DNA from: FEB-10 sp963710645
Lineage (GTDB): Bacteria > Acidobacteriota > Thermoanaerobaculia > Thermoanaerobaculales > Sulfomarinibacteraceae
Length of the DNA: 64,000 nucleotides
Direction of reading: 5' to 3'
NCBI GenBank assembly: GCA_963710645.1
Contig: CAVQBD010000009.1
Span: 124,001-188,000, forward strand
The notes under the pieces were generated by a model that saw only the letters and a list, made by a program, of their open reading frames with translations, made no database searches and was not told the origin of the DNA. Position 1 is the stretch's first letter; the number at the start of each line of letters is the position of its first letter. Shown in pieces: positions 43,674-52,889 of this stretch. Made by a program: the position numbers and the translations under genes.

Positions 43674-46600
43674 GATGCCACCGCCTCGCCGCCATCGGCC
43701 GGAGGAGCCGCGTCGGGTCCCTTCTTCCGGCTCATCTTGTCACTCATGGTCTGCACCACGTAGTAAAGGTACGGCGTGATGATGAGCCCTCCGATGGTCG
43801 CGAAGAGCATCCCGCCGAAAACCGCGGTACCAAGCGACACCCGGCTCGCGGCGCCGGCTCCGGTGGCCACAACCAACGGCATGACGCCCAGGATGAACGA
43901 GAAGGCGGTCATCAAGATCGCACGAAAACGAAGACCTGAGGCCTTGACACCCGCATCGTAGACCGGGACTCCCTCCTGGCGAAGCTGGTTGGCGAACTCG
44001 ACGATCAGGATCGCGCTCTTGGCCGCCAATCCGATCAGCAGCACAAGCCCGATCTGCATGTAGATGTTGTTGTCGAAACCTCGAATCAGCGTGGCCACCG
44101 CGGCTCCCAGCACCGCGATGGGCACAGTCAACATCACACCCAGGGGCAGGGTCCAGCTCTCGTACTGGGCGGCGAGAAAGAGGTAGACGAAGACCAGGGC
44201 CAGAGCGAAGATGAACCCGGCCGCTCCCCCGGCGGCCAGTTGCTGGTACGTGACCCCGGTCCACTCGAAGCCCATGGAGGGCGGTAGGGTGTTGGTGGCG
44301 ATCTCCTGCATGGCCTGAATCGACTGGCCCGAGCTGTAACCTGCCGCCTCGGAACCGGTGACCGATGCCGACGTGTAGAGGTTGTAGCGACTGAGGGTGG
44401 TCGGACCCACCGTGTCGCGGACCTGCACCAGGGTGGACAGGGGGATCATCCGGCCATCGAGGCTGCGCACCTCGAGTCGCGTGATGTCCCCGCGATCATT
44501 TCGGAAGTCCTCGTCTGCTTGGACGAAGACCTTCCACACCCGCCCGAAGAGGTTGAAATCGTTGACATAGGCCGAGCCGAGATTGGCCTGGAGGGTGTTG
44601 AATATCACATCCAAAGGCACATTCAGCTTCTTGGCCTTTTCTCGATCCACGTCGACGAAGAGCTGAGGGACCCCGGCGCGGAACGTCGTGTTCATGGCGG
44701 TCAGCATCGGGTGGGCCCGGCCTTGATCCACCAGATCGAGGGCCACCTGCTGCAGGACGGCGACCCCGACTCCGCCCCGATCCTGAAGCTCCATCTGGAA
44801 GCCGCCGGTGGTGCCCAGTCCCTGGATCGGTGGTGGCCGGACGGCAAAGACGACCGCGCCCTCAATCGTAGAAAATTCTCGATTGAGGCTGTCCACAACC
44901 GCCTGGATTTGGGTCTCTGGCGTGGAGCGCTCGTCCCAGTGTTTGAGCACCACCCAGACCGCTCCGGCGTTTGACGAGACCACGCTGTCGAGCAGGTTGT
45001 ACCCGCCGATCACGATGGCGCCGCGGATGGCCTCGTTGCCGTCCAAGATCACGGCGACCTCGTCCATGACCTCCTCGGTCCGTCCCAACGACGCGGCGTC
45101 GGGCAACTGGGCCGCAACCAGGAACCAGCCCTCGTCCTCGGAGGGAACAAAACCGGCGGGCAGGCTGGTCACGCTGAACCAGGCGGCCACCAGCAGACCG
45201 ATGAAGATCAAGCCGGTGAAGACCGCCCGCCGAAGCAGCGTCTTGATCAACCGGGTGTAGCCCGTGGTGGTCGTATCCAGAGTTCGATTGAAGAGACCGA
45301 AGAAGCCCTTCGTGCGCTCCTTCGAGGGTCTGAGCAGCATGCCGCACAGTGCGGGGCTCAGGGTGAGAGCGTTGAGCGACGAGAAGAGCGTCGCCACCGA
45401 GATGGTGATGGCGAACGGCCGATACAGGCGTCCGGTGATGCCGGGCATGACGATGGTCGGCACAAAGACCGCCAACAGCACGAGAGTGGTGGCCACCACC
45501 GGCCCGGTGATCTCCACCATGGACTTGGCGGTGGCCGCCTTGGAGTCGAGTCCCTCGGTGTTGATGATCCTCAGGGTGTTTTCGACCACCACGATGGCAT
45601 CGTCGACCACGATGCCGATCACTAGGATCAGGCCGAACATGGTCAGTCCGTTGATGGACAGACCGAGGGCGAGCATCACGGCGAAGGTGCCGAGCAACGA
45701 CACCGGAATCGTGATGGCCGGCACCAGGGTGGTGCGGAAGTCTTGGAGAAAGACGTAGACCGTGAAGACCACCAGCAGGACCGCCACCAAGAGGGTGGTC
45801 ACGACCTCCTTGATGGACTGGGTGATGTACTCGGTGGTGTCATAGATGATCCGGTAGCCGAGGCCCTCTGGAAAATCCGCACTCAGTGTTTCCATCTGCG
45901 CCTTGATGCCGTCGGCCACGTTGAGCGCGTTGGCTCCGGGGGCGGGGTAGATGGCGACGGCGATGGATGGCGCTCCATCGAGCTGGGCATACCACTTGTA
46001 GGACTGGGCCCCGAGCTCCACACGGGAGACGTCCCGGACACGCACGAGCTGACCTTCTTCGCCACGCTTCACGATGATGTTCTCGAATTGCTCCACCGTC
46101 TCCAACCGGCCCAGGGTGTTGATGGCGTACTCAAAGGGCTGGTCCTTTGGAGCCGGCTGGCCGCCGATCTGTCCCGCGGCCACCTGGATGTTCTGTTCCT
46201 GCAACGCCTGGGTCAGGTCCGCCGTGGTCAGACCGCGGGCCCGGAGCAACAGTGGATCGATCCAGATCCGCATGCCGAAGTCCTTGGCACCGAAGACCTC
46301 GACCTTGGAGACACCGGTTACCCGGGCCAAGACGTCCTTGATTCGGGTGGTGACGTAGTTGGAGATGAACAACTCATCGTAGGTGCCGTCCGGCGACACC
46401 ATGTTGATCATCAGCGTGATGTTGGTGGCTCGTTTCTCCACCTTGACGCCCTGTCGGGTCACCTCCTGCGGCAGGACGGGCAGCGCTTCGTTGACCCGAT
46501 TCTGGGTGAGCACCGTGGCCATATCCACATCGGTGCCCACCTCGAAAGTCACGGTGATGTTGCAGCTGCCGTCGCCGGCCGACTTGGAGGACATGTAGAT

Positions 46601-46828
46601 CATGTTCTCCACACCGTTGATCTTTTCCTCCAGCGGTGCGGTCACACTCTCGGCCACAACCGCCGCGCTGGCGCCCGGGTAGCTGGTGGAGACCTGGACC
46701 GAGGGCGGCGTGATGTCGGGCATGCTCTCCACCGGAAGCAACGAAATGGACAGGGTGCCCACCAGCACGATGACGATGGAGATCACCGACGCGAAGATCG
46801 GACGGTAAATGAAAAAGCGGCTGAACAT
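43670..46828 (-). CDS. RND multidrug efflux pump, HAE1 family (AcrB/MexB type)
   Basis: 1052 residues, full length for HAE1. It starts MFSRFFIYRPIFASVISIVIVLVG. The proton-relay aspartates lie in LVIGIVVDDAIVVVENTLR in helix 4, with the partner lysine in GLAAKSAILIVEFANQLRQ. PAITIPVSLLGTFAVMLALG and LSPALCGMLLRP are also typical. It exports drugs, bile-salt-like compounds or solvents, driven by protons. It begins 3 bases after the adaptor stop and overlaps the channel gene by 4 bases, so the operon order is adaptor, pump, channel. Confidence 0.95.
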   Translation of the reverse strand: MFSRFFIYRPIFASVISIVIVLVGTLSISLLPVESMPDITPPSVQVSTSYPGASAAVVAESVTAPLEEKINGVENMIYMSSKSAGDGSCNITVTFEVGTDVDMATVLTQNRVNEALPVLPQEVTRQGVKVEKRATNITLMINMVSPDGTYDELFISNYVTTRIKDVLARVTGVSKVEVFGAKDFGMRIWIDPLLLRARGLTTADLTQALQEQNIQVAAGQIGGQPAPKDQPFEYAINTLGRLETVEQFENIIVKRGEEGQLVRVRDVSRVELGAQSYKWYAQLDGAPSIAVAIYPAPGANALNVADGIKAQMETLSADFPEGLGYRIIYDTTEYITQSIKEVVTTLLVAVLLVVFTVYVFLQDFRTTLVPAITIPVSLLGTFAVMLALGLSINGLTMFGLILVIGIVVDDAIVVVENTLRIINTEGLDSKAATAKSMVEITGPVVATTLVLLAVFVPTIVMPGITGRLYRPFAITISVATLFSSLNALTLSPALCGMLLRPSKERTKGFFGLFNRTLDTTTTGYTRLIKTLLRRAVFTGLIFIGLLVAAWFSVTSLPAGFVPSEDEGWFLVAAQLPDAASLGRTEEVMDEVAVILDGNEAIRGAIVIGGYNLLDSVVSSNAGAVWVVLKHWDERSTPETQIQAVVDSLNREFSTIEGAVVFAVRPPPIQGLGTTGGFQMELQDRGGVGVAVLQQVALDLVDQGRAHPMLTAMNTTFRAGVPQLFVDVDREKAKKLNVPLDVIFNTLQANLGSAYVNDFNLFGRVWKVFVQADEDFRNDRGDITRLEVRSLDGRMIPLSTLVQVRDTVGPTTLSRYNLYTSASVTGSEAAGYSSGQSIQAMQEIATNTLPPSMGFEWTGVTYQQLAAGGAAGFIFALALVFVYLFLAAQYESWTLPLGVMLTVPIAVLGAAVATLIRGFDNNIYMQIGLVLLIGLAAKSAILIVEFANQLRQEGVPVYDAGVKASGLRFRAILMTAFSFILGVMPLVVATGAGAASRVSLGTAVFGGMLFATIGGLIITPYLYYVVQTMSDKMSRKKGPDAAPPADGGEAVAS

Positions 46829-46831
46829 GCG

Positions 46832-47983
46832 CTACTGCCTCGCGGCTTCCTTGGGGGTCACCGGCATCCCCGGCCGGGCGCGTTGGAGGCCATTGGTGAT
46901 GTACCGTTCGCCAGGGGCGAGTCCCTCCAGTATCAACCGGGTGTTGTCGTCTTGAAGCGGCCCCGGTTCGACGTACCGCCGCTCCACCACGTCGCCGTCA
47001 CCGACGATCATCAGGTAGCGGCCGCCGAGGTCGGTCCCGAGGGCAGTCTCCTCCACAAGCAGGGCGTCCGGTACGAGCTCGCCTGGAATCCTCACCGACA
47101 CAAAGAACCCCGGAAACACCTTCGCCTCGGGATTGGGAAACTCGCCACGTAGCCTGATGGTCCCGGTGGACGGATCGACGGTGTTGTCGATCCAGCTCGC
47201 AAACCCCTCGAACCGGGCGCCCGTCTCGATGACCGTCATGATCAACGGGACATCATTCTCATCGAGTTTCTCGTCACCTCGGCCGCCCCGATCCTCGAGG
47301 ATCTTCGCGATCAGCCCTTCGTTGATCTCGAAGTATGCGTAGAGGGGGTCGATTTTCCGAACGGTGGTCAGCAGGGTCGACTCGCCCGCACCCACGAGGT
47401 TGCCGCGGTCCACAAGCCGGCGGCTGACCAGGCCATCGATGGGCGATTTCACCGTGGTGTAACCGAGGTTGATCTCGGCGGAGGTAAGGGCCGCCTGAGC
47501 CTGCAGCATCGCCGCCGACGCCTGGTCGCGCTCGGCTTGTGCGCGAGTCACCTCCTGCTGGCTCACGGCGTTGGTTTTGACCGCCTCCTCGAGACGGTCG
47601 AGATCCGACTCTGTCCGCCGCAGCCCGGCCTCGGCCGCCTCGAGATTGGCCTTGGCCCGATCGCGCTGCGCGATGTAAGGTGCCTGCTCGATGGTGAACA
47701 AGACCTGACCCTTCTTGACGAAGGTGCTCGGGTCAAAGGAGATCTTCTCCAAGAACCCCTGCACCCGCGCCCGGATCTCCACCGACTCTGTGGCCTCGGT
47801 GGTGCCGATAAAGTCCTGAAAGAGAGTGACATCCCGCACCTGAGGCGTCGACACCGTGACCTCCGGCGGCGGCGGAACAACGGTCTCGGGCTGTTTCCCG
47901 CAGCCGGCGGCATACACCACCAGGAAAGCGGCCGCAACACGGGACACTCCGGGGCGAAGTGGCTGATTTCTTGATATTTTCAT
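46832..47983 (-). CDS. RND efflux periplasmic adaptor lipoprotein (AcrA/MexA type)
   Basis: 383 residues. The lipobox (YAAGC, Cys about 25) is followed by PPPPEVTVSTPQVRDVTLFQDFIGTTEA, lipoyl halves (RARVQGFLEKISFDPSTFVKKGQVLF; TTVKSPIDGLVSRRLVDRGNLV), a helical hairpin (about 95-160) and beta-barrel domains. First gene of the RND operon. ATG 47983 directly begins the signal peptide. Upstream at 48038-48053 is the inverted repeat GGTCA-N6-TGACC, a possible repressor site. No regulator gene is adjacent. Confidence 0.92.
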   Translation of the reverse strand: MKISRNQPLRPGVSRVAAAFLVVYAAGCGKQPETVVPPPPEVTVSTPQVRDVTLFQDFIGTTEATESVEIRARVQGFLEKISFDPSTFVKKGQVLFTIEQAPYIAQRDRAKANLEAAEAGLRRTESDLDRLEEAVKTNAVSQQEVTRAQAERDQASAAMLQAQAALTSAEINLGYTTVKSPIDGLVSRRLVDRGNLVGAGESTLLTTVRKIDPLYAYFEINEGLIAKILEDRGGRGDEKLDENDVPLIMTVIETGARFEGFASWIDNTVDPSTGTIRLRGEFPNPEAKVFPGFFVSVRIPGELVPDALLVEETALGTDLGGRYLMIVGDGDVVERRYVEPGPLQDDNTRLILEGLAPGERYITNGLQRARPGMPVTPKEAARQ

Positions 47984-48037
47984 GGCCGCACATTCTCTCA
48001 ATGTTCCAATTGGCTCGTCAACCCGAAAAAATACCAG

Positions 48038-48053
48038 GGTCATTCGATTGACC
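48038..48053. promoter_or_regulatory. Inverted repeat GGTCA-N6-TGACC, possible operator
   Basis: A 16-base dyad lies in the divergent region between the RND efflux operon and nhaA. The position suits a TetR- or MarR-type operator for efflux genes, but no such regulator is in the window. Confidence 0.3.
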
Positions 48054-48163
48054 ATAGCCGGGCAGTCGGTCGGGGGCCGGTTGCACTATGATGACCCCTG
48101 CGAACCAGCCAAAGCGTCGTCACGAGGACAATCCTGACGGCACCGACACTGTCCCGAGGGGGA

Positions 48164-49489
48164 ATGATGGCACACGACAGAGCAAAGGGTTTTCGCGGCT
48201 ACTTCGAGTGGTTCTATCGCTCGGAGGTCACAGGCAGTATCCTGCTCCTGGCTTGCGCGGTGGCGGCGCTGGTGATCGCCAACTCACCGTGGGCTCAAAT
48301 CTACGACGATCTGCTCCACACCTACATCGGAATCTCGTGGAGCGACGCGTCGTTCAAGCTCAGTCTCCACCACTGGATCAACGACGGCATGATGGTGATT
48401 TTCTTCTTTGTGGTGGGATTGGAGATCAAACGCGAGCTGGTCGTGGGCGAGCTGTCCTCCGCCGAGAAGGCGGTCCTCCCCGTGGCCGCGGCAGTCGGCG
48501 GCATGTTCGTGCCTGCCGCCATGTACTTCGCCTTCAACACCGGCGGACCCGGCGCGTCCGGCTGGGGCGTGCCCATGGCCACCGACATCGCCTTTGCTCT
48601 GGGCGTGCTGGCGATCTTTGGCACTCGAGCCCCGCTCGGTCTCAAGGTCTTCCTCACCGCCCTCGCCATCGCCGACGATCTGGGTGCGGTCGTGGTCATC
48701 GCCCTGTTCTACACCGAACGGATCAATGTCGTCGCTCTCACCGTTGCTGTCGTCTTCTTGGTGATTCTCTACCCCGTCGTCCGGTTGCGCGTGAAGCGCC
48801 GGGGACTCGCGTTGGCACTCATGGTCGTGGTATGGCTCGCGATCTTCACCTCGGGTGTGCACGCGACCATCGCTGGGGTTCTGCTCGCTTTGGTGATTCC
48901 GGTGCGACCGAAGGTCAACCCGAGGCAGTTCGTCTCGGACGCCGAGGCGGTCCTCGAAAAGCTGAAACAGCGGCAGGAATCGGAAAGTTGCATCGTCACC
49001 GACCGTGAGCAGCTCCATGCCCTGGAGTTCGTCCACACCGGCGCGGGCGACGCCTTGCCCGCAGGGCTCATGCTCGAACACACGCTGCACCCGGTCCAGG
49101 TGTGGCTCATCCTGCCGCTGTTCGCCCTGGCCAACGCCGGCGTCCGCATCGACAGCCATATCGGCGAAGCACTTGCCAACCCCATCAGTCTCGGCATCAT
49201 CGCCGGCCTGGTGGTGGGCAAACCCATCGGCATCACGCTGATGACATGGTTGGCCGTCAAGTCGGGCAAGGGTTTCCTCCCGCAGGGCGTCAACTGGATG
49301 CAGGTCGTGGGCGCCGGGTGTCTCGCGGGCATCGGCTTCACGATGTCGCTTTTCATCGCCGATCTGGCCTGGACCGACGAGGCCCTCATCGCCAACGCCA
49401 AGATCGGCATCCTGGCCGCCTCTCTGATTTCGGGGATCCTCGGGTTCGTCCTCCTGAGCCGGTCGTTGCCCAAGAAGGAACCGCAATGA
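48164..49489 (+). CDS. nhaA: Na+/H+ antiporter NhaA
   Basis: 441 residues with 12 helices. Key motifs are intact: VPMATDIAFALGVLAIFG, the paired aspartates of ALAIADDLGAVVVIALFYT (ion-binding site, equivalent to E. coli D163/D164), and the late AGIGFTMSLFIADLAW. It expels Na+ in exchange for protons for pH and salt homeostasis. GAGGGGGA precedes two adjacent ATGs (48164 and 48167); either may be used. The stop overlaps the next start as ATGA, coupling it to the MscS gene, which makes an ion/osmotic homeostasis pair. Confidence 0.94.
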   Translation: MMAHDRAKGFRGYFEWFYRSEVTGSILLLACAVAALVIANSPWAQIYDDLLHTYIGISWSDASFKLSLHHWINDGMMVIFFFVVGLEIKRELVVGELSSAEKAVLPVAAAVGGMFVPAAMYFAFNTGGPGASGWGVPMATDIAFALGVLAIFGTRAPLGLKVFLTALAIADDLGAVVVIALFYTERINVVALTVAVVFLVILYPVVRLRVKRRGLALALMVVVWLAIFTSGVHATIAGVLLALVIPVRPKVNPRQFVSDAEAVLEKLKQRQESESCIVTDREQLHALEFVHTGAGDALPAGLMLEHTLHPVQVWLILPLFALANAGVRIDSHIGEALANPISLGIIAGLVVGKPIGITLMTWLAVKSGKGFLPQGVNWMQVVGAGCLAGIGFTMSLFIADLAWTDEALIANAKIGILAASLISGILGFVLLSRSLPKKEPQ

Positions 49490-52077
49490 AGAAAACCGGA
49501 TCTGCCCGTCGCACATGTGCTCCGATGTGGCCGGCGCTGCTGCTGACACTTTTGTGCTGCGCGTCAGCAGGTTCGACGTTATGGGCTCAGGAAACTCCCA
49601 GCGAGCCACCCATGCCGACCCCAACGCCGGCCCCGACGCCGATCCCGGCTGCCGAGGTCCCGGCCCAGACCGGCGTCACCAAGACCGAACTCGACCGGAT
49701 CACGGCACGGTCCGACGAACAGGACGACATCACCAACATTGAGGCGTCGCTCGACGATACGAGCCAACGGATCGAGGCGCTGGAGAAGGAGACCTCCGAA
49801 CTCACCGCGTCTGGGGCTCCCCGGTCGGTCCTCGAGGAGGTCGGCAAGAAGTGGCTTCGTGAGGACACGTTGCTCTCCGGCTGGCTCGACACCCTCCAAG
49901 CGCGGTCGAAGGGGCTCGACGACGATCTCGAGAGCATCAAGGAAACCGAGGAGGTTTGGCAGCTGACCCTCGACAGCGCCGCCGACCAGGACATGCCGGC
50001 GGCCCTCCGAAAGACCATTCAAGAGACGATCAAAGCTGTCCAGGGCGCCAAGGATGTCGTCACCACACGTCGCGACGCGGTGCTCACCCTCCAGACCCGG
50101 GTGTCGTCGCTCAAAACGGCCGTGAGCGACGGCGTCGGGCCGATTCGCGATGAGATCAGGCAACATAGCCGGAGCATCTTCATCCCCAACCAGCCTCCGA
50201 TCTGGCGCACCCCCTGGAATCCCCCCGGAGACGAGTCCCTCACCAGCCGTTTCCAGCGTTCCAGGCGGGACGACTTTCTAACCATCAAGGCCTACGTCGC
50301 GGAACGGCCGGACCGGGTGATACAGCACGGGATCGTCTTCCTCGTCAGCGCGTTGTTGCTGGCGTTCCTCGGCCGCCGTGCGAAACAGCAGGCGGTTGGC
50401 GATCCTTCGTTCCAAGCCATGAGTCGTCTGCTCAGCAGACCAATCGCGGCCGCGGTCCTGATCAGCACCCTGACCGGTGACCTGATCCACCCCCAGGCTC
50501 CAGCGGCGGCACAGGATCTCCTCTCCGCGGTGGCCCTGGTGGCTCTTTTCCGGCTCCTTCCTCCGATGCTGCCGAATAGCCTCCGACCCGGTCTGCTCAT
50601 TCTGGTGGTCCTCTTCTTCCTCGAACGCCTTCTGGTACTCATTCCGCAGGAGGTGCTGCTGTACCGGATCGGCTTCCTCCTGCTCACCGTCGCCATCGCG
50701 GCCGCTCTGGAGCGGACGGTCCGTCGAGTCGGAAACCCCGACAATTCAACCTATCCGCGATGGACGCGGGTGGGCATAGCGGCGTTCCGTATTGCCTCCG
50801 GTTTGATGGTCATCGCGCTGATCGCCGACATCATCGGCAGCGTCGACCTGGTCGAGGTGCTCATTCAGGGTGTGCTGATCAGCGTCTACTATGGCCTCCT
50901 GCTCTGGACCGGAGCGCGGGTGCTCAGCGGCGCGGTCGCGGCGTTGCTGCGCACGAGTTTCCCGCAGCGGTTCAACATGGTGCAACTCCACTCGTCGAAC
51001 ATTCAAAATGCGGCCGACAACGCAATCAACTTCATCGCCGTCGTGATGTGGTGCAGCTACGCGCTGTACGGGTTCGGTCTCAGGAACGAGGCGTTGGAGC
51101 TGATCGGAAACATGGCCTCGGCCGAGGTGACCGTCTTCGGCGCGACCTTCCAGCCGTCGATCATCATCCTGGTGCTGGTCGCCGTCTGGTCGACCTTCAA
51201 GGTCTCGAAATTCGTCAACTTCGTGCTCGCAGACGACGTACTCCCGAAGCTGTCGCTGCCGCGGGGTGTGCCCAACACCATCTTGACCGTCACACACTAC
51301 CTGATCCTGACCATCGGTTTTTTCGTCACCGTTTCCATTCTCGGACTCGATCTGACCAAGTTCACCATCATCGCCGGGGCCCTCAGCGTCGGCATCGGCT
51401 TCGGTCTCCAGAACGTGGTCAACAACTTTGTTTCGGGACTGATACTGCTCTTCGAGCGGCCCATCAAGGAGGGCGACAAGATCGAGATCGGCTCGGTGTC
51501 GGGCGTGGTGGAGCAGATCGGCACCCGGGCCAGCATCATCCGGACGTACCAGGGGGCCGAGGTCATCGTGCCCAACGCCACCTTGATCTCGAACGAGCTG
51601 GTCAACTGGACGCTGTACGACCTCAGACGGCGGGCCGACATTCCCATCGGCGTGGCCTACGGAACCGATCCGGGAACGGTGATGAACATCCTGCTCGACC
51701 TCGCGCACGAGCATCCGGACGTGATCGACGATCCGTCGCCGTCGGTCCAGTTCAACGGTTTTGGCGACAGCTCGCTCGACTTCGAGCTGCGGGTCTGGAC
51801 CATTGGGGACTTCGTCCAGCTCTCCACCGAACTCCGCGTCGCGCTCACCCGCGCGCTCGAAGACCACGGCATCGAGATTCCCTTCCCGCAGCGCGATCTC
51901 CATCTGAGGTCGGTGGAAACCGACGGGGCCGGCGTGGCGCTGCTCGGCCGAGCTTCAGAGGCAGCGGGTGGCGACGGCTTCATCGCGCCGCCCACCACCG
52001 ATCCCGAAGGGACCTCCGGGCCGAGCATTCTCGGTGGAGACGTGGACGGGGATGGGGACGGCGACGACGTGAAATAG
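49486..52077 (+). CDS. Large MscS-type mechanosensitive channel with periplasmic coiled-coil region
   Basis: About 863 residues. A signal peptide (about 1-36, LWAQ) leads to a proline-rich linker and a coiled-coil, highly charged periplasmic region (about 65-230). Multiple helices follow (about 275-560), then the MscS core: the pore helix GALSVGIGFGLQNVVNNFVSG, the beta domain (FERPIKEGDKIEIGSVSGVVEQIGTRASIIRT, VIVPNATLISNELVNWT) and the C-terminal alpha-beta domain. The plan is that of MscK/MscM-like channels (typically 740-1120 residues), which release solutes on hypo-osmotic shock. The end is Asp-rich (DVDGDGDGDDVK). ATG 49486 has AAGGA about 6 bases upstream and overlaps the nhaA stop. 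A much earlier in-frame start (49102) lies inside nhaA and is rejected. Confidence 0.9.
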   Translation: MKKTGSARRTCAPMWPALLLTLLCCASAGSTLWAQETPSEPPMPTPTPAPTPIPAAEVPAQTGVTKTELDRITARSDEQDDITNIEASLDDTSQRIEALEKETSELTASGAPRSVLEEVGKKWLREDTLLSGWLDTLQARSKGLDDDLESIKETEEVWQLTLDSAADQDMPAALRKTIQETIKAVQGAKDVVTTRRDAVLTLQTRVSSLKTAVSDGVGPIRDEIRQHSRSIFIPNQPPIWRTPWNPPGDESLTSRFQRSRRDDFLTIKAYVAERPDRVIQHGIVFLVSALLLAFLGRRAKQQAVGDPSFQAMSRLLSRPIAAAVLISTLTGDLIHPQAPAAAQDLLSAVALVALFRLLPPMLPNSLRPGLLILVVLFFLERLLVLIPQEVLLYRIGFLLLTVAIAAALERTVRRVGNPDNSTYPRWTRVGIAAFRIASGLMVIALIADIIGSVDLVEVLIQGVLISVYYGLLLWTGARVLSGAVAALLRTSFPQRFNMVQLHSSNIQNAADNAINFIAVVMWCSYALYGFGLRNEALELIGNMASAEVTVFGATFQPSIIILVLVAVWSTFKVSKFVNFVLADDVLPKLSLPRGVPNTILTVTHYLILTIGFFVTVSILGLDLTKFTIIAGALSVGIGFGLQNVVNNFVSGLILLFERPIKEGDKIEIGSVSGVVEQIGTRASIIRTYQGAEVIVPNATLISNELVNWTLYDLRRRADIPIGVAYGTDPGTVMNILLDLAHEHPDVIDDPSPSVQFNGFGDSSLDFELRVWTIGDFVQLSTELRVALTRALEDHGIEIPFPQRDLHLRSVETDGAGVALLGRASEAAGGDGFIAPPTTDPEGTSGPSILGGDVDGDGDGDDVK

Positions 52078-52080
52078 ACC

Positions 52081-52113
52081 ACAAACAAACGGGGCGGCTT
52101 CGCGGCCGCCCCG
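52081..52113. terminator. Terminator between MscS and the convergent barrel gene
   Basis: Perfect 8-bp stem GGGGCGGC / GCCGCCCC with a 6-base loop. On the minus strand it is followed by GTTTGTTTGT, so it mainly serves the barrel gene; it may also stop mscS transcripts. Confidence 0.7.
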
Positions 52114-52135
52114 TGGGTTCCGATACCCGCGGATT

Positions 52136-52783
52136 CTACCAGCGGAAACCGACGACCAGAGGCACCCACTCGAGGGACGTCTCGGCCTGTTGGCTGTTGT
52201 ACTGGGCCTGGACATAGACCATGCTGTCCATGCCCACCGCGAAGGTGAGCCCGAGCGCCAGGTTGAAGCCGAAGTCGCCGGTTGCCTGGGAATCGGTGAC
52301 GATGGTTCCCGGCACGCATCCGGGGTAGCACCACCAGCTGTAGGGCGGACAAATAGGGCCACACCACGCTCCTGATTCGGTCAGCCGGGCCTCGGTGTAG
52401 TAATAGCCGACGCCCGCGTTCAGGTAGAAGCCAACCGAGCCCTCGAGCCTTGGTGACCAGGTGACACCGCCCGTGAATCCCCACGTGCTGATCTCCCCGT
52501 CGGACTCGAAGAAGTTCTTGGCATCGCGCGTCATGTCGAAGTCGTAGTAGTCGATGCCCATTGAAAGGCCCACCGGCCAGTCGGCCGGGTAGTAGGTCGC
52601 GCCGCCGCCGAGGGTCCATCCGTCATCGGCCAGGTCGGAATAATCGCCCATGCCAAGGGTGTAGCCGCCCTGGATATGGCCGTACCAGTCCTTCCAGTCC
52701 TTGGTGAACTGGGCTTCCGCCGGGCTGGCCGCCAGCAGACCCACGACAATGACCAATACAGGGATAAGTGCTTTGATTCTCAA
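52136..52783 (-). CDS. Outer-membrane beta-barrel protein (OmpA-like fold)
   Basis: 215 residues with a signal peptide (about 1-24, AEAQ). The mature part is rich in alternating hydrophobic strands (GHIQGGYTLGMGDYS, LGGGATYYPADWPVGLSMGIDYY, VGFYLNAGVGYYYTEARL, FNLALGLTFAVG) and ends in VGFRW, an aromatic C-terminus for Bam insertion. Four cysteines cluster in an extracellular-loop segment (WCGPICPPYSWWCYPGC), probably disulfide-linked. The TTG start at 52783 has AAAGGAG 7 bases upstream. Function unknown. Confidence 0.82.
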   Translation of the reverse strand: MRIKALIPVLVIVVGLLAASPAEAQFTKDWKDWYGHIQGGYTLGMGDYSDLADDGWTLGGGATYYPADWPVGLSMGIDYYDFDMTRDAKNFFESDGEISTWGFTGGVTWSPRLEGSVGFYLNAGVGYYYTEARLTESGAWCGPICPPYSWWCYPGCVPGTIVTDSQATGDFGFNLALGLTFAVGMDSMVYVQAQYNSQQAETSLEWVPLVVGFRW

Positions 52784-52889
52784 TTTTTAACTCCTTTGTT
52801 GGCGATCCCGGCGTCGGGGAACGCGCGAATGTCCCTTGTTCAACGCGGGGAAGCTCGAAAAAGTTTCCACCTGACGGACAAACCGTGGT

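Noticed and set aside
49102..49485. N-terminal extension of the MscS protein
   Set aside because: Lies wholly inside nhaA in another frame. ATG 49486 has an SD and begins a signal peptide.
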